Part shown: positions 34,812 through 44,539 of the stretch, piece by piece
How positions within the stretch are numbered: the stretch's first letter is position 1
Layout of the letters: each line of letters opens with the position of its first letter
The notes under the pieces: generated by a model
Databases searched by the model: none
What the model was told of the DNA's origin: nothing
The model's input: only the letters and a program-made list of their open reading frames with translations
Translations under genes and position numbers: made by a program
Assembly (NCBI GenBank): GCA_964435595.1
Contig: CAYSZV010000001.1
Coordinates: 62,001 to 126,000, forward strand
Reading direction: 5' to 3'
Source of the DNA: Izemoplasma sp964435595
GTDB lineage: Bacteria; Bacillota_I; Bacilli_A; Izemoplasmatales; Izemoplasmataceae
DNA: 64,000 bases

Positions 34812-36162
34812 AATACCATTCGGACCAACATATGAAGAAATGCTGAATCCTTCTACACTTGATCCAACCATTAGAGAAAAAGCACTAAAAGCTACAACAG
34901 ACGAACTAGACCCAATTAATTTATTCAATATTACTTGGAAGAACGAGAAAAATATTGTAAATAAAATCGTGTTACCAAAACAGCTAACTGGAGTAGACGC
35001 AAACATTGTCGTCATGCTTGGAAAACACTTCCCATCTGGAAGTCACAAAGTAGGACCAGCATATTCGACTTTGATTGAAGGATGCGTTGATAAAACAATC
35101 ATTCCTGGTGAACACACAATATTAGGGCCTTCTACAGGTAATTTCGGAATCGGAGTTTCTTATATCACAAATTTGATGGGATATGATTCTATTGTAATTA
35201 TGCCTGATAATATGAGTAAAGAACGTTATGAAAGAATTAGAAAATATGGAGCGAAATTAGATTTAACTCCTGGAACTGAAAGTGATGTTATTTTAACACT
35301 AGAAAGAACATTCGAGTTGAAGAAAGATCCGAAAAATCGTTCTTTGGCACAATTTGAATTATTACCAAACTACAGATTCCATAGACACGTGACTGGAAAC
35401 AGCGCAATCGAAGCTGTAAAAGGAATTGGAAATGGACGTATCGCAGCCTTCACTTCTGCTGTTGGAAGTGCAGGTACAATCGCTGCTGGAGATCAAATTA
35501 AAGCATCATTTCCAGAAGCAAAAGTTGTTGCACTTGAACCATACGAATGTTCAACATTATTTAACGCTGGTCGTGGCCAACATCGCATTGAAGGTATCGG
35601 AGATAAAATGTGTACATTAATTCATAATGTATTAAACACTGATTTTGTCACACTCATTAAGGATGATGATACAATTAGAGGTTTAAAATTACTTCATGAT
35701 GGTACTAATGTATTGGTAGAACAAGGAATTGACAAAGACATTGCAATCGAACTGAGAGAAGCATTTGGACCGAGTGGACTATGTAATATTATTGGTGCAA
35801 TTAAAATTGCCAAATATTTAAAACTTGGACCAAATGATAATGTTGTAACGGTTGCTACAGATGGATTTGATCGATATGAAAGTGTACTAGAAGATTTAGA
35901 AAGAAGATATCTAGAGACAGAAGATTTTGTATTAAGAAGATGGTTTAAAGATATCTTTAGAAAAATCGGTGAAGAAGATGTTTATGATTTTAGAAGCGCA
36001 GAAAAGAAACAACAATTATTCGATCAAAAAGAAAAAGATTGGCTAAAATTCGGATATAAAAAAGAGTATCTTGATGCAATGAAATCACAAGATTTTTGGG
36101 ATAAAGAGTATACACTACATGAACATTATGATGATTTAATTAAAAAGATGCGTGAGGAATAA
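34804..36162 (+). CDS. PLP-dependent lyase/synthase-like enzyme, fold type II
   Basis: 452 residues from the ATG at 34804 after GAGGTGG. PLP Lys K82 in SGSHKVGPAY, phosphate loop STGNFGIGVS, cofactor ring contact near VATDGFDRYES. It is of the cysteine-synthase/diaminopropionate ammonia-lyase fold but longer than E. coli YgeX (about 400 residues), with a charged C-terminal extension (about 380-452) not known from YgeX. It could take over the YgeX step (2,3-diaminopropionate to pyruvate and ammonia). Function inferred from context only. Confidence 0.75.
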   Translation: MSKIPFGPTYEEMLNPSTLDPTIREKALKATTDELDPINLFNITWKNEKNIVNKIVLPKQLTGVDANIVVMLGKHFPSGSHKVGPAYSTLIEGCVDKTIIPGEHTILGPSTGNFGIGVSYITNLMGYDSIVIMPDNMSKERYERIRKYGAKLDLTPGTESDVILTLERTFELKKDPKNRSLAQFELLPNYRFHRHVTGNSAIEAVKGIGNGRIAAFTSAVGSAGTIAAGDQIKASFPEAKVVALEPYECSTLFNAGRGQHRIEGIGDKMCTLIHNVLNTDFVTLIKDDDTIRGLKLLHDGTNVLVEQGIDKDIAIELREAFGPSGLCNIIGAIKIAKYLKLGPNDNVVTVATDGFDRYESVLEDLERRYLETEDFVLRRWFKDIFRKIGEEDVYDFRSAEKKQQLFDQKEKDWLKFGYKKEYLDAMKSQDFWDKEYTLHEHYDDLIKKMREE

Positions 36163-36165
36163 AAT

Positions 36166-37386
36166 ATGAAAATTCCATATCAAGATATATTAAAGAGAGC
36201 TGAATTTTATAAAGAAGATATGACAAACTTCTTACGTGATATGATTGCGATACCAAGCGAATCGTGTGATGAAGAGTTGGTTATTCAAAGAATCAAACAA
36301 GAAATGGAAAAAGTAGGATTTGATAGAATTGATATCGACCCAATGGGAAACATTCTAGGATATATTGGAACTGGGAAACATTTAATCGCAATGGATGCCC
36401 ATATTGATACAGTTGGAGTTGGTGAAATCAATAACTGGAAGCATGATCCATATAAAGGTCATGTCGATGGTGATACCATATATGGTCGAGGTGGTAGTGA
36501 CCAAGAAGGCGGTATGGCTTCTATGGTATATGCAGCTAAAATCATTAAAGATTTGGATTTAGAAGGGGACTATACACTTCTTATCACGGGTACTGTTCAA
36601 GAAGAAGACTGTGATGGTCTATGCTGGCAATATATTATAAACGAATCCAAAATCATCCCTGAATTCGTGGTTATAACAGAGCCTACTAGTCTTAATATTT
36701 ACAGAGGACATCGAGGTAGAATGGAAATAAGAGTTGATGTGAATGGAATTAGTTGCCACGGTAGTGCACCCGAAAGAGGGGACAATGCAATTTTTAAAAT
36801 GGCACCAATTCTATTAGACCTACAACAATTACATCCGAAACTATTAGACAATGATTTCCTTGGTAAAGGTAGTCTAACAGTTTCTGAAATATTCTACTCT
36901 TCACCAAGCCGATGTGCAGTTGCAGATGGATGTTCTATTTCAATCGATCGCAGACTGACAGATGGAGAAACGTTTGAATCTGCTTTAGAAGAGATCAGAG
37001 CTTTGGAATCAGTTAAAAAAGCACATGCAACAGTATCAATGTATGATTACAACAGACCTTCTTATACTGGTCTGGTATATCCTACTAAATCATATTTCCC
37101 AACATGGGTATTACCAAGAGAACACGAAGTATGCACAAGCACTGTAAATGCCTATGAAGGATTATTTAACAAGAAACCTTTGGTAGACAAATGGACATTT
37201 TCAACAAACGCAGTTTCGATTATGGGACGCTACAATATTCCGTGTATCGGATTTGGTCCTGGACATGAAGAGGAAGCACATGCACCAAATGAAAAAACTT
37301 GGAAAAGTGAATTGGTAAAAGCGAGTGCAATGTATGCAACAATTCCACTTAGCTACTTACAAAGCATTCACAAGGAGGAAAAATAA
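36166..37386 (+). CDS. ygeY: YgeY-type M20 hydrolase (selenium-metabolism-linked)
   Basis: 406 residues of the M20 metallopeptidase/deacylase fold. Metal ligands in MDAHIDTVG, GRGGSDQEGG, QEEDCDG and the C-terminal GHEEEAHAPNE. Long stretches (IPSESCDEE, GTVQEEDCDGLCWQYI, CHGSAPERGDNAIFKM) match E. coli YgeY almost exactly, so the assignment is firm. It cleaves an amide in purine catabolism, probably an acylated diaminopropionate-type intermediate. Four nt after the PLP gene, overlapping ygeW. Confidence 0.95.
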   Translation: MKIPYQDILKRAEFYKEDMTNFLRDMIAIPSESCDEELVIQRIKQEMEKVGFDRIDIDPMGNILGYIGTGKHLIAMDAHIDTVGVGEINNWKHDPYKGHVDGDTIYGRGGSDQEGGMASMVYAAKIIKDLDLEGDYTLLITGTVQEEDCDGLCWQYIINESKIIPEFVVITEPTSLNIYRGHRGRMEIRVDVNGISCHGSAPERGDNAIFKMAPILLDLQQLHPKLLDNDFLGKGSLTVSEIFYSSPSRCAVADGCSISIDRRLTDGETFESALEEIRALESVKKAHATVSMYDYNRPSYTGLVYPTKSYFPTWVLPREHEVCTSTVNAYEGLFNKKPLVDKWTFSTNAVSIMGRYNIPCIGFGPGHEEEAHAPNEKTWKSELVKASAMYATIPLSYLQSIHKEEK

Positions 37387-38369
37387 TGAAACCATTATTT
37401 AAAGGAAAACATTTTATTACACTAGAAGATTGGAAAAAGGAAGAAATTGATACTTTATTAGACGTATCATTTGATTTGAAAAAGAAATTTTATAACAATG
37501 AAGACACAAGTTATTTGAAAAACAAAACTTCATTCTTGATGTTCTTCGAACAATCAACAAGAACAAGAAACTCAATGGAAGCAGGAATTGCTCAATTAGG
37601 TGGACACGCTAATTTCTTAGACACATCAACAATGCAAATTTCACATGGTGAAAGCGCAAAAGATACCGCAGTAATTTTATCTTCATATGGGCACGGTATT
37701 GCTTGTCGTAACTGTTTTTGGGAAGTTGGAAATAAGTTCTTAAATGATATGGCAACACATTCAACAGTTCCAATTATGAATTTACAATGTGATTTATACC
37801 ATCCAATGCAAGGATTGGCAGATTTAATGACAATCAAAGAATTTCATAAAGATACAAAGAAACTAAAAGTATCAGTAATTTGGGCATATGCTACTTCTCA
37901 CAAGAAACCAATTAGTGTACCATTAACTCAAATCTTATTATTCCCTCGTTATGGTATGGATGTAACACTTGCTTATCCAGAAGGGTATGACATGCCAGAT
38001 TGGGCAATCGAAAAAGCCAAAAAAAATGCATTAGACAATGGTGGAAGTTTCCGTATTACACATAATATGGAAGAAGCTTTTAAAGATGCAGATATCGTTA
38101 TTCCTAAAAACTGGGGTAGTTGGGTAAACAATCAATCTGACGCAGTTGTTGATGATTTACTTGAATCATACAAATCTTGGAAATGTACAGAAGAGATGAT
38201 GGCACTCGCTAGTCCAAACGTTCATTACATGCATGCATTACCTGCAGATCGTGGAAATGAAGTTGTAGACAGTGTAATTGATGGAGAACGCTCAATTGTT
38301 TATCAAGAAGCAGAAAATAGATTACATACAGCAAAAGCAGTTATGTGTATGACAATGGGTAACAAGTAA
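37386..38369 (+). CDS. ygeW: YgeW knotted carbamoyltransferase
   Basis: 327 residues. Carbamoyl-phosphate loop FEQSTRTRNS (54-63), second-substrate loop HPMQGLADLMT and the C-terminal HALPADRG-type stretch (MHALPADRG) define the aspartate/ornithine carbamoyltransferase fold; the whole sequence follows YgeW (TIGR03316 knot subfamily). In purine catabolism it would run in the phosphorolytic direction, giving carbamoyl phosphate for ATP. No carbamate kinase is in the window. AAGGAGG precedes the ATG (TAATG overlap with ygeY). Confidence 0.95.
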   Translation: MKPLFKGKHFITLEDWKKEEIDTLLDVSFDLKKKFYNNEDTSYLKNKTSFLMFFEQSTRTRNSMEAGIAQLGGHANFLDTSTMQISHGESAKDTAVILSSYGHGIACRNCFWEVGNKFLNDMATHSTVPIMNLQCDLYHPMQGLADLMTIKEFHKDTKKLKVSVIWAYATSHKKPISVPLTQILLFPRYGMDVTLAYPEGYDMPDWAIEKAKKNALDNGGSFRITHNMEEAFKDADIVIPKNWGSWVNNQSDAVVDDLLESYKSWKCTEEMMALASPNVHYMHALPADRGNEVVDSVIDGERSIVYQEAENRLHTAKAVMCMTMGNK

Positions 38370-38379
38370 AGGAGACAAT

Positions 38380-38844
38380 ATGAATAAATATATGAAATTA
38401 GCAGTTGAAGAAGCCTTCAAAGGTATGAGATCCGAAGAAGGCGGACCATTTGGAGCAGTAATTGTTCAGAATGGAAAAGTAATTGCTAGTGCACACAATG
38501 AAGTAATAAAAACGAATGATCCAACAATGCATGCAGAAGTTAATGCAATTAGAAAAGCTACAAAATTACTTGGCAGATTCGATTTATCTGATTGTGAAAT
38601 ATATTCTTCATGTGAACCTTGTCCAATGTGCTTTGCCGCAATCCATTGGGCTAAAATGAAAAGTCTTTATGTTGGAGCAAACAGATATGATGCAGCTGCA
38701 ATTGGATTTGATGATCAATACATTTATGATGTCATCAACAAAACAGCTAAAGTACAGCAAGTACATATAGAATATATTGATTGCGAAGAATGTAAAGCAC
38801 CATTTGATGAATGGCAAGAAAAAGAAGATAAAACAGAGTATTAA
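38380..38844 (+). CDS. guaD: Guanine deaminase (cytidine-deaminase fold)
   Basis: Hydrolyses guanine to xanthine and ammonia. 154 residues, like B. subtilis GuaD (156). Zinc site HAE (H51, E53) and PCPMC (C81, C84). The domain-swapped C-terminal tail typical of GuaD is present (CKAPFDEW). Last gene of the operon, before a strong terminator. Together with ade it brings both purine bases into the pathway. Confidence 0.92.
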   Translation: MNKYMKLAVEEAFKGMRSEEGGPFGAVIVQNGKVIASAHNEVIKTNDPTMHAEVNAIRKATKLLGRFDLSDCEIYSSCEPCPMCFAAIHWAKMKSLYVGANRYDAAAIGFDDQYIYDVINKTAKVQQVHIEYIDCEECKAPFDEWQEKEDKTEY

Positions 38845-38871
38845 AAAAAGGATTCCGAGGAATCCTTTTTT
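38844..38871. terminator. Bidirectional terminator ending the purine operon
   Basis: AAAAAAGGATTCC-GA-GGAATCCTTTTTT: perfect stem with A and T runs on the two sides. It ends both the purine operon and the convergent CotH gene. Confidence 0.95.
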
Positions 38872-40663
38872 ATTTGTTAATCTCGTTGTTCATCCATTCT
38901 ATCCTTGTTTGAAGATAATCATGCAAGAACCATACTTGTTCATCATATGTTTTTAATGCATACACTTCTGGTGCGGTGTACCAATCAGCATTGGTTCCGA
39001 TAACATTCCATCTCTCAAAGTTTTGATATCTAGAATAGGTAATCAAATTAGTTGCATCAAAGATATGGTCTAATACTGGCAAAATAACAGGTTGATAAAC
39101 TTCATTCCAACGTTCTTTGAATGCTTCTTGAAATTCATCGTATTGCCATAGATAATAAAAGAGAATATTTTTATCTTGACGCATCGTATACCAGCCCTCA
39201 GGACCTCTTAAATCATCACCAAGATGTCCTTGATTCCCACTTGATAAATCAAAGTCCCACAATGGTCCCATTTCTAATAACCCATCTTTGTCTTTATAAT
39301 AATAAACGCTTGAATATCCTGAATCTACATTTTTGAATACCTCACTAACGATCAACCAATCAATAAAGCTAGCTTCGTTAATTAGGTTGTGATAATCCGT
39401 TTTGTTCTGGAGAGTATCAAATACTCGATTCATATAGGTTTCAATATACTCTTTGTGACCATTTAGATAGTGATCATCGGTATAACTTGGGGATTTGATT
39501 ACAAACGGGATACCATTGATCAAGAAATAATTCTCATCTGTGTTTTCAAGTCCTACTCGATATAATCCAACATCATATTCAATCAAATAACCTGTATCAA
39601 TATCTGAAACATTTTCTTCAATATCAACTCGGTGATTTGTTACTTCGATTTGATCTGTAAGCATATAGTTTCCAAGATATTCATTATTCACATAGACATC
39701 TACAAATACGTAACTTGGTGTGAAATCCATATTAAGTCCGTTTGACATTTGAAATGCTACATAATTTCTCACCAATGTTTGATCAGTGAAGTTAGCTAAT
39801 AATACCCAATCTTTTTCCTGGTATGCATTGGTTAACCTGATTTTATTATCAAATTTTATTTTAAAGGATTTCTTAGGCATAAATAGTGTTGAATTTCCGC
39901 GCAAACGGATTCCTAATGGTACATCCTCTAAATAGACAGTTTCTTTGTTTTTTCCATAGTACATAGACAAATTACCACGAACATAGTCTAAGTTGCTTGT
40001 GATTTGTGCATTACTATCTGTCTCGATATAAATCGAAGCTGTCCTTGGTAAATCATCTACTGCGCTCATCACAAAAGGAATAATTTCTACTCTAGATGTT
40101 CCATTATAGGTGATTGTTGCGTACACTCCACATTCAGTTTGTTCATCTGGAAATGTGTATACAACTCTCCCTCGTTCTATATCGGTGCAGTTTACCATGT
40201 ACTCTACATCAATATCCTCATTATCGTCAAAAGTGTGTAATGTAAAATTAGATGTTGCTACACTAGGTATATAGGCATCTATTTCTAAAAACGCTCTATA
40301 GAATATTTCATTTTCAGTAATGTTATTATATAATTCTTCATTTCCTACTTGAATAATTGTGATATAATATTTTGCTTTTTCTTCTCCACTACTTAATTTT
40401 ATTTCCACTTCAATGTCTTTGTCTTCTGGAAGTAGTTCAAATTGTAAAATATTACCAACTAAGTCCTCATTATCAACTTGGTATTCTACTTCAAAAGGAG
40501 ATGTTGAAGTTGGCAATACAATGTCTTCTGAAAAGATACTCGGTATTTCAGCATAAATCCGATTGAACTCACTATCGAAATCCAACTCAATTATTTCAGG
40601 TTTACAACTAGAAAAAAGAGGCACCAACAATAAAATTAGTACGAAATTTACTATTTTTTTCAT
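38870..40663 (-). CDS. CotH-kinase family lipoprotein
   Basis: 597 residues. Lipoprotein signal with C20 (LFSSC). Residues about 25-205 are Asp/Glu-rich Ig-like repeats, then the CotH domain: IRLRGNST, KSFKIKF, WVLLANFTDQTLVRNYVA, YLGNYMLTDQIEV and the later metal motif LWDFDLSSGNQG. CotH proteins phosphorylate spore-coat proteins in Bacillus and occur in non-sporulating bacteria as extracytoplasmic kinases of unknown targets. Convergent with the purine operon. AGAGGTG precedes the ATG. Confidence 0.9.
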   Translation of the reverse strand: MKKIVNFVLILLLVPLFSSCKPEIIELDFDSEFNRIYAEIPSIFSEDIVLPTSTSPFEVEYQVDNEDLVGNILQFELLPEDKDIEVEIKLSSGEEKAKYYITIIQVGNEELYNNITENEIFYRAFLEIDAYIPSVATSNFTLHTFDDNEDIDVEYMVNCTDIERGRVVYTFPDEQTECGVYATITYNGTSRVEIIPFVMSAVDDLPRTASIYIETDSNAQITSNLDYVRGNLSMYYGKNKETVYLEDVPLGIRLRGNSTLFMPKKSFKIKFDNKIRLTNAYQEKDWVLLANFTDQTLVRNYVAFQMSNGLNMDFTPSYVFVDVYVNNEYLGNYMLTDQIEVTNHRVDIEENVSDIDTGYLIEYDVGLYRVGLENTDENYFLINGIPFVIKSPSYTDDHYLNGHKEYIETYMNRVFDTLQNKTDYHNLINEASFIDWLIVSEVFKNVDSGYSSVYYYKDKDGLLEMGPLWDFDLSSGNQGHLGDDLRGPEGWYTMRQDKNILFYYLWQYDEFQEAFKERWNEVYQPVILPVLDHIFDATNLITYSRYQNFERWNVIGTNADWYTAPEVYALKTYDEQVWFLHDYLQTRIEWMNNEINK

Positions 40664-40704
40664 TGTTACACCTCTTTTCTTGTTTTCTATATAATCTTAT
40701 TATA

Positions 40705-43422
40705 CTATACTTTCTTTATTCTGAGAGTTCCTACTTTCAATCCTGGTCTTTTGAAGAATATTTTCACTTCATAGTTTCCTTGTGTTAGTCTCACCCTACC
40801 AACATGTTGATTGATCCATTTCTCACCTTTACCATTCATTTGAATGGTAGCTATATATATATCATTGATTGATACATTCATCATTGATTGAGCCACTGGA
40901 GAATCATTATATTGTGTATCTACTGAAAGACTATATTCTCCATTTTCATCAATACCAATCCAGAAGGAAGAGTTCTGAATACAATTTATGTCATACTTTT
41001 CTTCAAAAGGTATACCTTCTAAGTCTGTTTGAATCGGAGTGATATCTAGTGTATGAACATGTTCCAATTCTCTCGTTATTGATGGTGATCGTAGGATGAA
41101 ATTCAAGATATTCATCACACTTCTTTGTAAGACTCCAATTGAAACGTTCCCAGCATTGATTGCCTCTACAGTGTTATCTTGTTGTTGGTTTCTTCTTCCA
41201 CCATGTGTTGGTACTACCATAAAAATATCATTTTGTGCTTGAATCATATATGAAGTGAATCTTCTACTAGATTTTCCTCCATCTACATTATCATTCATTA
41301 TGGCCCACCAATCTGTCATTACAACACCTTGGTATCCCCATTCTTTTCTTAACAAAGTAGTATTCAAATCATAGTTTGAAGCAGATTGGATTCCATTAAT
41401 CGGATTATATGCAGTCATTATACTTCTCGCGTTTGCTTCTTTTACTGCGATTTCAAATGCTTTTAGATGTATTTCTCTTAAACATCTCTCACTAGCAACA
41501 GCATCGATATGATTTCGTTGTTTTTCTTGATCATTTGCAGCATAATGCTTCAATGTCCCTTCAGATCCACCTCTTCTCATCCCTAATATACTAGCCTTTG
41601 AGAACAAACCGGAAACAAGAGGGTCTTCACTAAAATATTCGAAGTTTCTCCCATTCAGTGGGTGTCTATGAATGTTCAATCCAGGTCCCAATAATGTATC
41701 TATTTTGTTTTCTAGTAGTTCTTCTCCTTCATGGAAATACAATTGTTCCATTAATGAAATATTCCATGTACAAGCAAGCAAACTCCCAATTGGCATTTGT
41801 GTAGCCTTTTCTCCACTATCCATGCGGATACCCGACGGTCCATCAGCACAACATGCACTTGGGATACCATATTTTCTAGTTTCCTCATATAATCCACCAA
41901 ATGCAGCAGCCGTTCCTGGTGTAACTAGAGGATGAGACATTCCTTCACCACGAATAATCAATGCCATTTCTTCAACAGTTAATTGTGATACAAAATCCTC
42001 AATCGAATGTTTTCCATTTTTGACATCTTGTAATGAAATTCCTAGATTTCCTTTGTATTCAATATCTTTTGGTAGCCTGTCGTTGATTCTCTTTTTAAGA
42101 TCAACAGTTCTTTTTGGTACCTCTTGATATCTTATCTCATATTCACCTGAACTCAGTCTCTTTCCAGGAACCATTCTTTTGAAGTCCTTGATTGGAGCGA
42201 GTGCTTCTTCTAGTTGTTCTATTATAATCAATTGCTCCAATTCAAATGATAGAGCAAGATTTATGTCTCTAACGTTGTTCCCTATATATATATTGTAGAT
42301 TCCTTCTTCTAATACATAAGCAGACTTATGTCCTGTGTATCCACCATCATCATAAGATGCTAATCTAGCCATAGGAATATTAAATGATATGGTTTGCGAT
42401 TCATCTTTAGAAAGCGGATTGGTTTTTTCAAACCCTATCAATTCTAGATAAGGTTTACCAAGTTTCCCTTGTGGTGATTCACAATAAACTTGAATCACTT
42501 CTTTTCCTTCTACTTCACCAGTATTTTCCACTTTGACATCTATTGTTATTTCTCTCTCGTTTTTCTGAGAACAAATAGGAGTATACTGGAAGGTTGTATA
42601 TGCTAGTCCATACCCAAAAGGATATAAGACTGCTTTTCTATTAAATGTTTCGAAATAACGATAGCCTACATATATATCTTCTTCATATAAGTTTACTAGA
42701 TCATTTCCAAAATTGCTGCTAGATGGGTAATCATTGACGTGTCTAGCAATTGTTCCTGATAATTTTCCTGAAGGAGAAACATTTCCTGACAAGATTTTAG
42801 CTAATGCATTCCCACCTTCTTGGCCACCATGCCAAGAGTATAAGATTCCTTTAATCTTATCCCCAAACGCATCAATATAACTCATATCAATAATATTTCC
42901 AACATTGAATACAACCACAACATCTTCAAATATATCTGTCACTGTATTCAATAATGTTTTTTCTTCAATAGTTAAGTAATAACTACCTTCTTCTAAGACA
43001 TTATCCTTGTCTTCACCAGCAGTTCTTCCGATAAATACGATTGCTTTATCAGATTTCTTGTATGCATCCTGAACAAGTTTCTTCGTTACTACCATTTCTT
43101 TTTGGAACCAAGGTTCTTGAGCCCAACCTCCTCCACCATTATCAAATGGATTATCCTCTATAAACTTTTTATATACAGACACAAGTTCATCATTAAGATG
43201 TATTTGTTCATTTCGTATTCCCTCAAGTGCATTAACACTGTAACTAACATTTACAGCACCACCCGAACCGGTTCCACTTTTAAAATAATCTATTTGACAA
43301 CGTCCAAATAACGATACAGTTTCTGTATCTTTGATTGGTAAAACGTTGTCTTTATTTTTGAGTAATACAATTCCTTCTATTGCTGCTTGCTGTGAAACTT
43401 TAATAAAATCATTAACTGCCAT
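40705..43422 (-). CDS. GH3 glycosidase with circularly permuted domain order
   Basis: 905 residues from the ATG at 43422 (GAGGTGATT upstream). The order is reversed relative to normal GH3: first the alpha/beta sandwich (about 10-240, GIVLLKN) and fibronectin-III-like domain (about 270-385), then the TIM barrel from about 460 with KHYAAND and the nucleophile Asp in VMTDWWAIM near residue 704, then a beta domain at the C-terminus. Similar permuted GH3 enzymes are known from rumen Firmicutes. No signal peptide. Likely a beta-glucosidase; substrate undetermined. Confidence 0.92.
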   Translation of the reverse strand: MAVNDFIKVSQQAAIEGIVLLKNKDNVLPIKDTETVSLFGRCQIDYFKSGTGSGGAVNVSYSVNALEGIRNEQIHLNDELVSVYKKFIEDNPFDNGGGGWAQEPWFQKEMVVTKKLVQDAYKKSDKAIVFIGRTAGEDKDNVLEEGSYYLTIEEKTLLNTVTDIFEDVVVVFNVGNIIDMSYIDAFGDKIKGILYSWHGGQEGGNALAKILSGNVSPSGKLSGTIARHVNDYPSSSNFGNDLVNLYEEDIYVGYRYFETFNRKAVLYPFGYGLAYTTFQYTPICSQKNEREITIDVKVENTGEVEGKEVIQVYCESPQGKLGKPYLELIGFEKTNPLSKDESQTISFNIPMARLASYDDGGYTGHKSAYVLEEGIYNIYIGNNVRDINLALSFELEQLIIIEQLEEALAPIKDFKRMVPGKRLSSGEYEIRYQEVPKRTVDLKKRINDRLPKDIEYKGNLGISLQDVKNGKHSIEDFVSQLTVEEMALIIRGEGMSHPLVTPGTAAAFGGLYEETRKYGIPSACCADGPSGIRMDSGEKATQMPIGSLLACTWNISLMEQLYFHEGEELLENKIDTLLGPGLNIHRHPLNGRNFEYFSEDPLVSGLFSKASILGMRRGGSEGTLKHYAANDQEKQRNHIDAVASERCLREIHLKAFEIAVKEANARSIMTAYNPINGIQSASNYDLNTTLLRKEWGYQGVVMTDWWAIMNDNVDGGKSSRRFTSYMIQAQNDIFMVVPTHGGRRNQQQDNTVEAINAGNVSIGVLQRSVMNILNFILRSPSITRELEHVHTLDITPIQTDLEGIPFEEKYDINCIQNSSFWIGIDENGEYSLSVDTQYNDSPVAQSMMNVSINDIYIATIQMNGKGEKWINQHVGRVRLTQGNYEVKIFFKRPGLKVGTLRIKKV

Positions 43423-43483
43423 TTTCAATCACCTCGTAATGTATTCAAAAATATCTTACCATTTTTAGGAATAAAAGCAAAAG

Positions 43484-43508
43484 AAAAAAGCGACAAAGCG
43501 CTTTTTAT
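43484..43508 (-). terminator. Rho-independent terminator of uppP
   Basis: Stem AAAAAGCG/GCGCTTTTT region with loop ACAAA and a T run on the minus strand. Confidence 0.8.
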
Positions 43509-43509
43509 T

Positions 43510-44334
43510 TTAACCAAAAACTAAAAAATAAATAATCACAATGAACCCAAGAACGATACGATACCAACCAAATACTTTAAAATCATTCTTCTTAATATAT
43601 GACAGTAAGAATTTAATTGCAACAATAGAAACAAGAAACGCTGTTGCCATTCCTACAATTAATATGATCAACTCGTTCTGAGTGAAATCAAAGCCGAATT
43701 TTACAAGTTTCAATGCACTTGCTCCAAACATTACTGGTATTGATAAAAAGAAAGAAAATTCAGCTGCTACAAATCTTGATGTTCCTAATAATATTGCTCC
43801 CAAAATTGTTGCACCGCTTCTAGATGTTCCAGGAATCAAAGACAGAACTTGAAACACTCCTATTAAAAATGCAGTCTTATATGTAAGTTCATTTAAAGAA
43901 TTCGTTTTAGGTTCTTTATCTTTATTTCCATTTTCAATAATAATAAATAAAACACCGTAAAAAACTAAAGTAATTGCAACTGTAATATAATTATACAAAT
44001 GACTATTCAACCAATCATCAAGAAGTAACCCAATTATTCCAGCAGGTAAAACCCCAATCAAAACTTTCAGCCAAATATTCCAAGTATCCTTTTTCTCTTC
44101 CGCAGTTTTCTTTAATGAGAAAGGATTTAGCTTTTGAAAGAATAATACAACAACTGCCAAAATAGCTCCTAATTGTATAACCACAAAGAACATCTCCATA
44201 AATTGGTCAGTCATATTAAGAGAGATCCATTCTTCAACTAAAATCATATGTCCAGTACTGCTAATTGGGAGCCATTCAGTAACACCTTCGACTATCCCTA
44301 ATATGATAGTTTTAACAATTTCTATAAATTTCAT
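43510..44334 (-). CDS. uppP: Undecaprenyl-diphosphatase UppP (BacA)
   Basis: 274 residues from the ATG at 44334. Removes phosphate from undecaprenyl diphosphate at the outer membrane face, recycling the C55 carrier. The two signatures are near-perfect: GIVEGVTEWLPISSTGHM at the N-terminus and the second motif SLIPGTSRSGATI. About eight membrane segments. Matches bacitracin-resistance type BacA/UppP. With the DUF368 gene (10.9 kb) it indicates polyprenyl-lipid cycling. Confidence 0.96.
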   Translation of the reverse strand: MKFIEIVKTIILGIVEGVTEWLPISSTGHMILVEEWISLNMTDQFMEMFFVVIQLGAILAVVVLFFQKLNPFSLKKTAEEKKDTWNIWLKVLIGVLPAGIIGLLLDDWLNSHLYNYITVAITLVFYGVLFIIIENGNKDKEPKTNSLNELTYKTAFLIGVFQVLSLIPGTSRSGATILGAILLGTSRFVAAEFSFFLSIPVMFGASALKLVKFGFDFTQNELIILIVGMATAFLVSIVAIKFLLSYIKKNDFKVFGWYRIVLGFIVIIYFLVFG

Positions 44335-44539
44335 ACAGAACACTTCCTAACTCTTTCTATATATAAATATATCATATGACAATATAAAATAAAACAAACA
44401 TATTAAAGAAAAAAAGAAAAACTCTTTTTTATAAACATTTCAAAAAGGCTTAATACTTCTTGAAATTCAATGAATAATTATATAGAATTAATGTATCAAT
44501 TCAAAACCATAAGATATAGTAATTTCATATCATCTTGTG

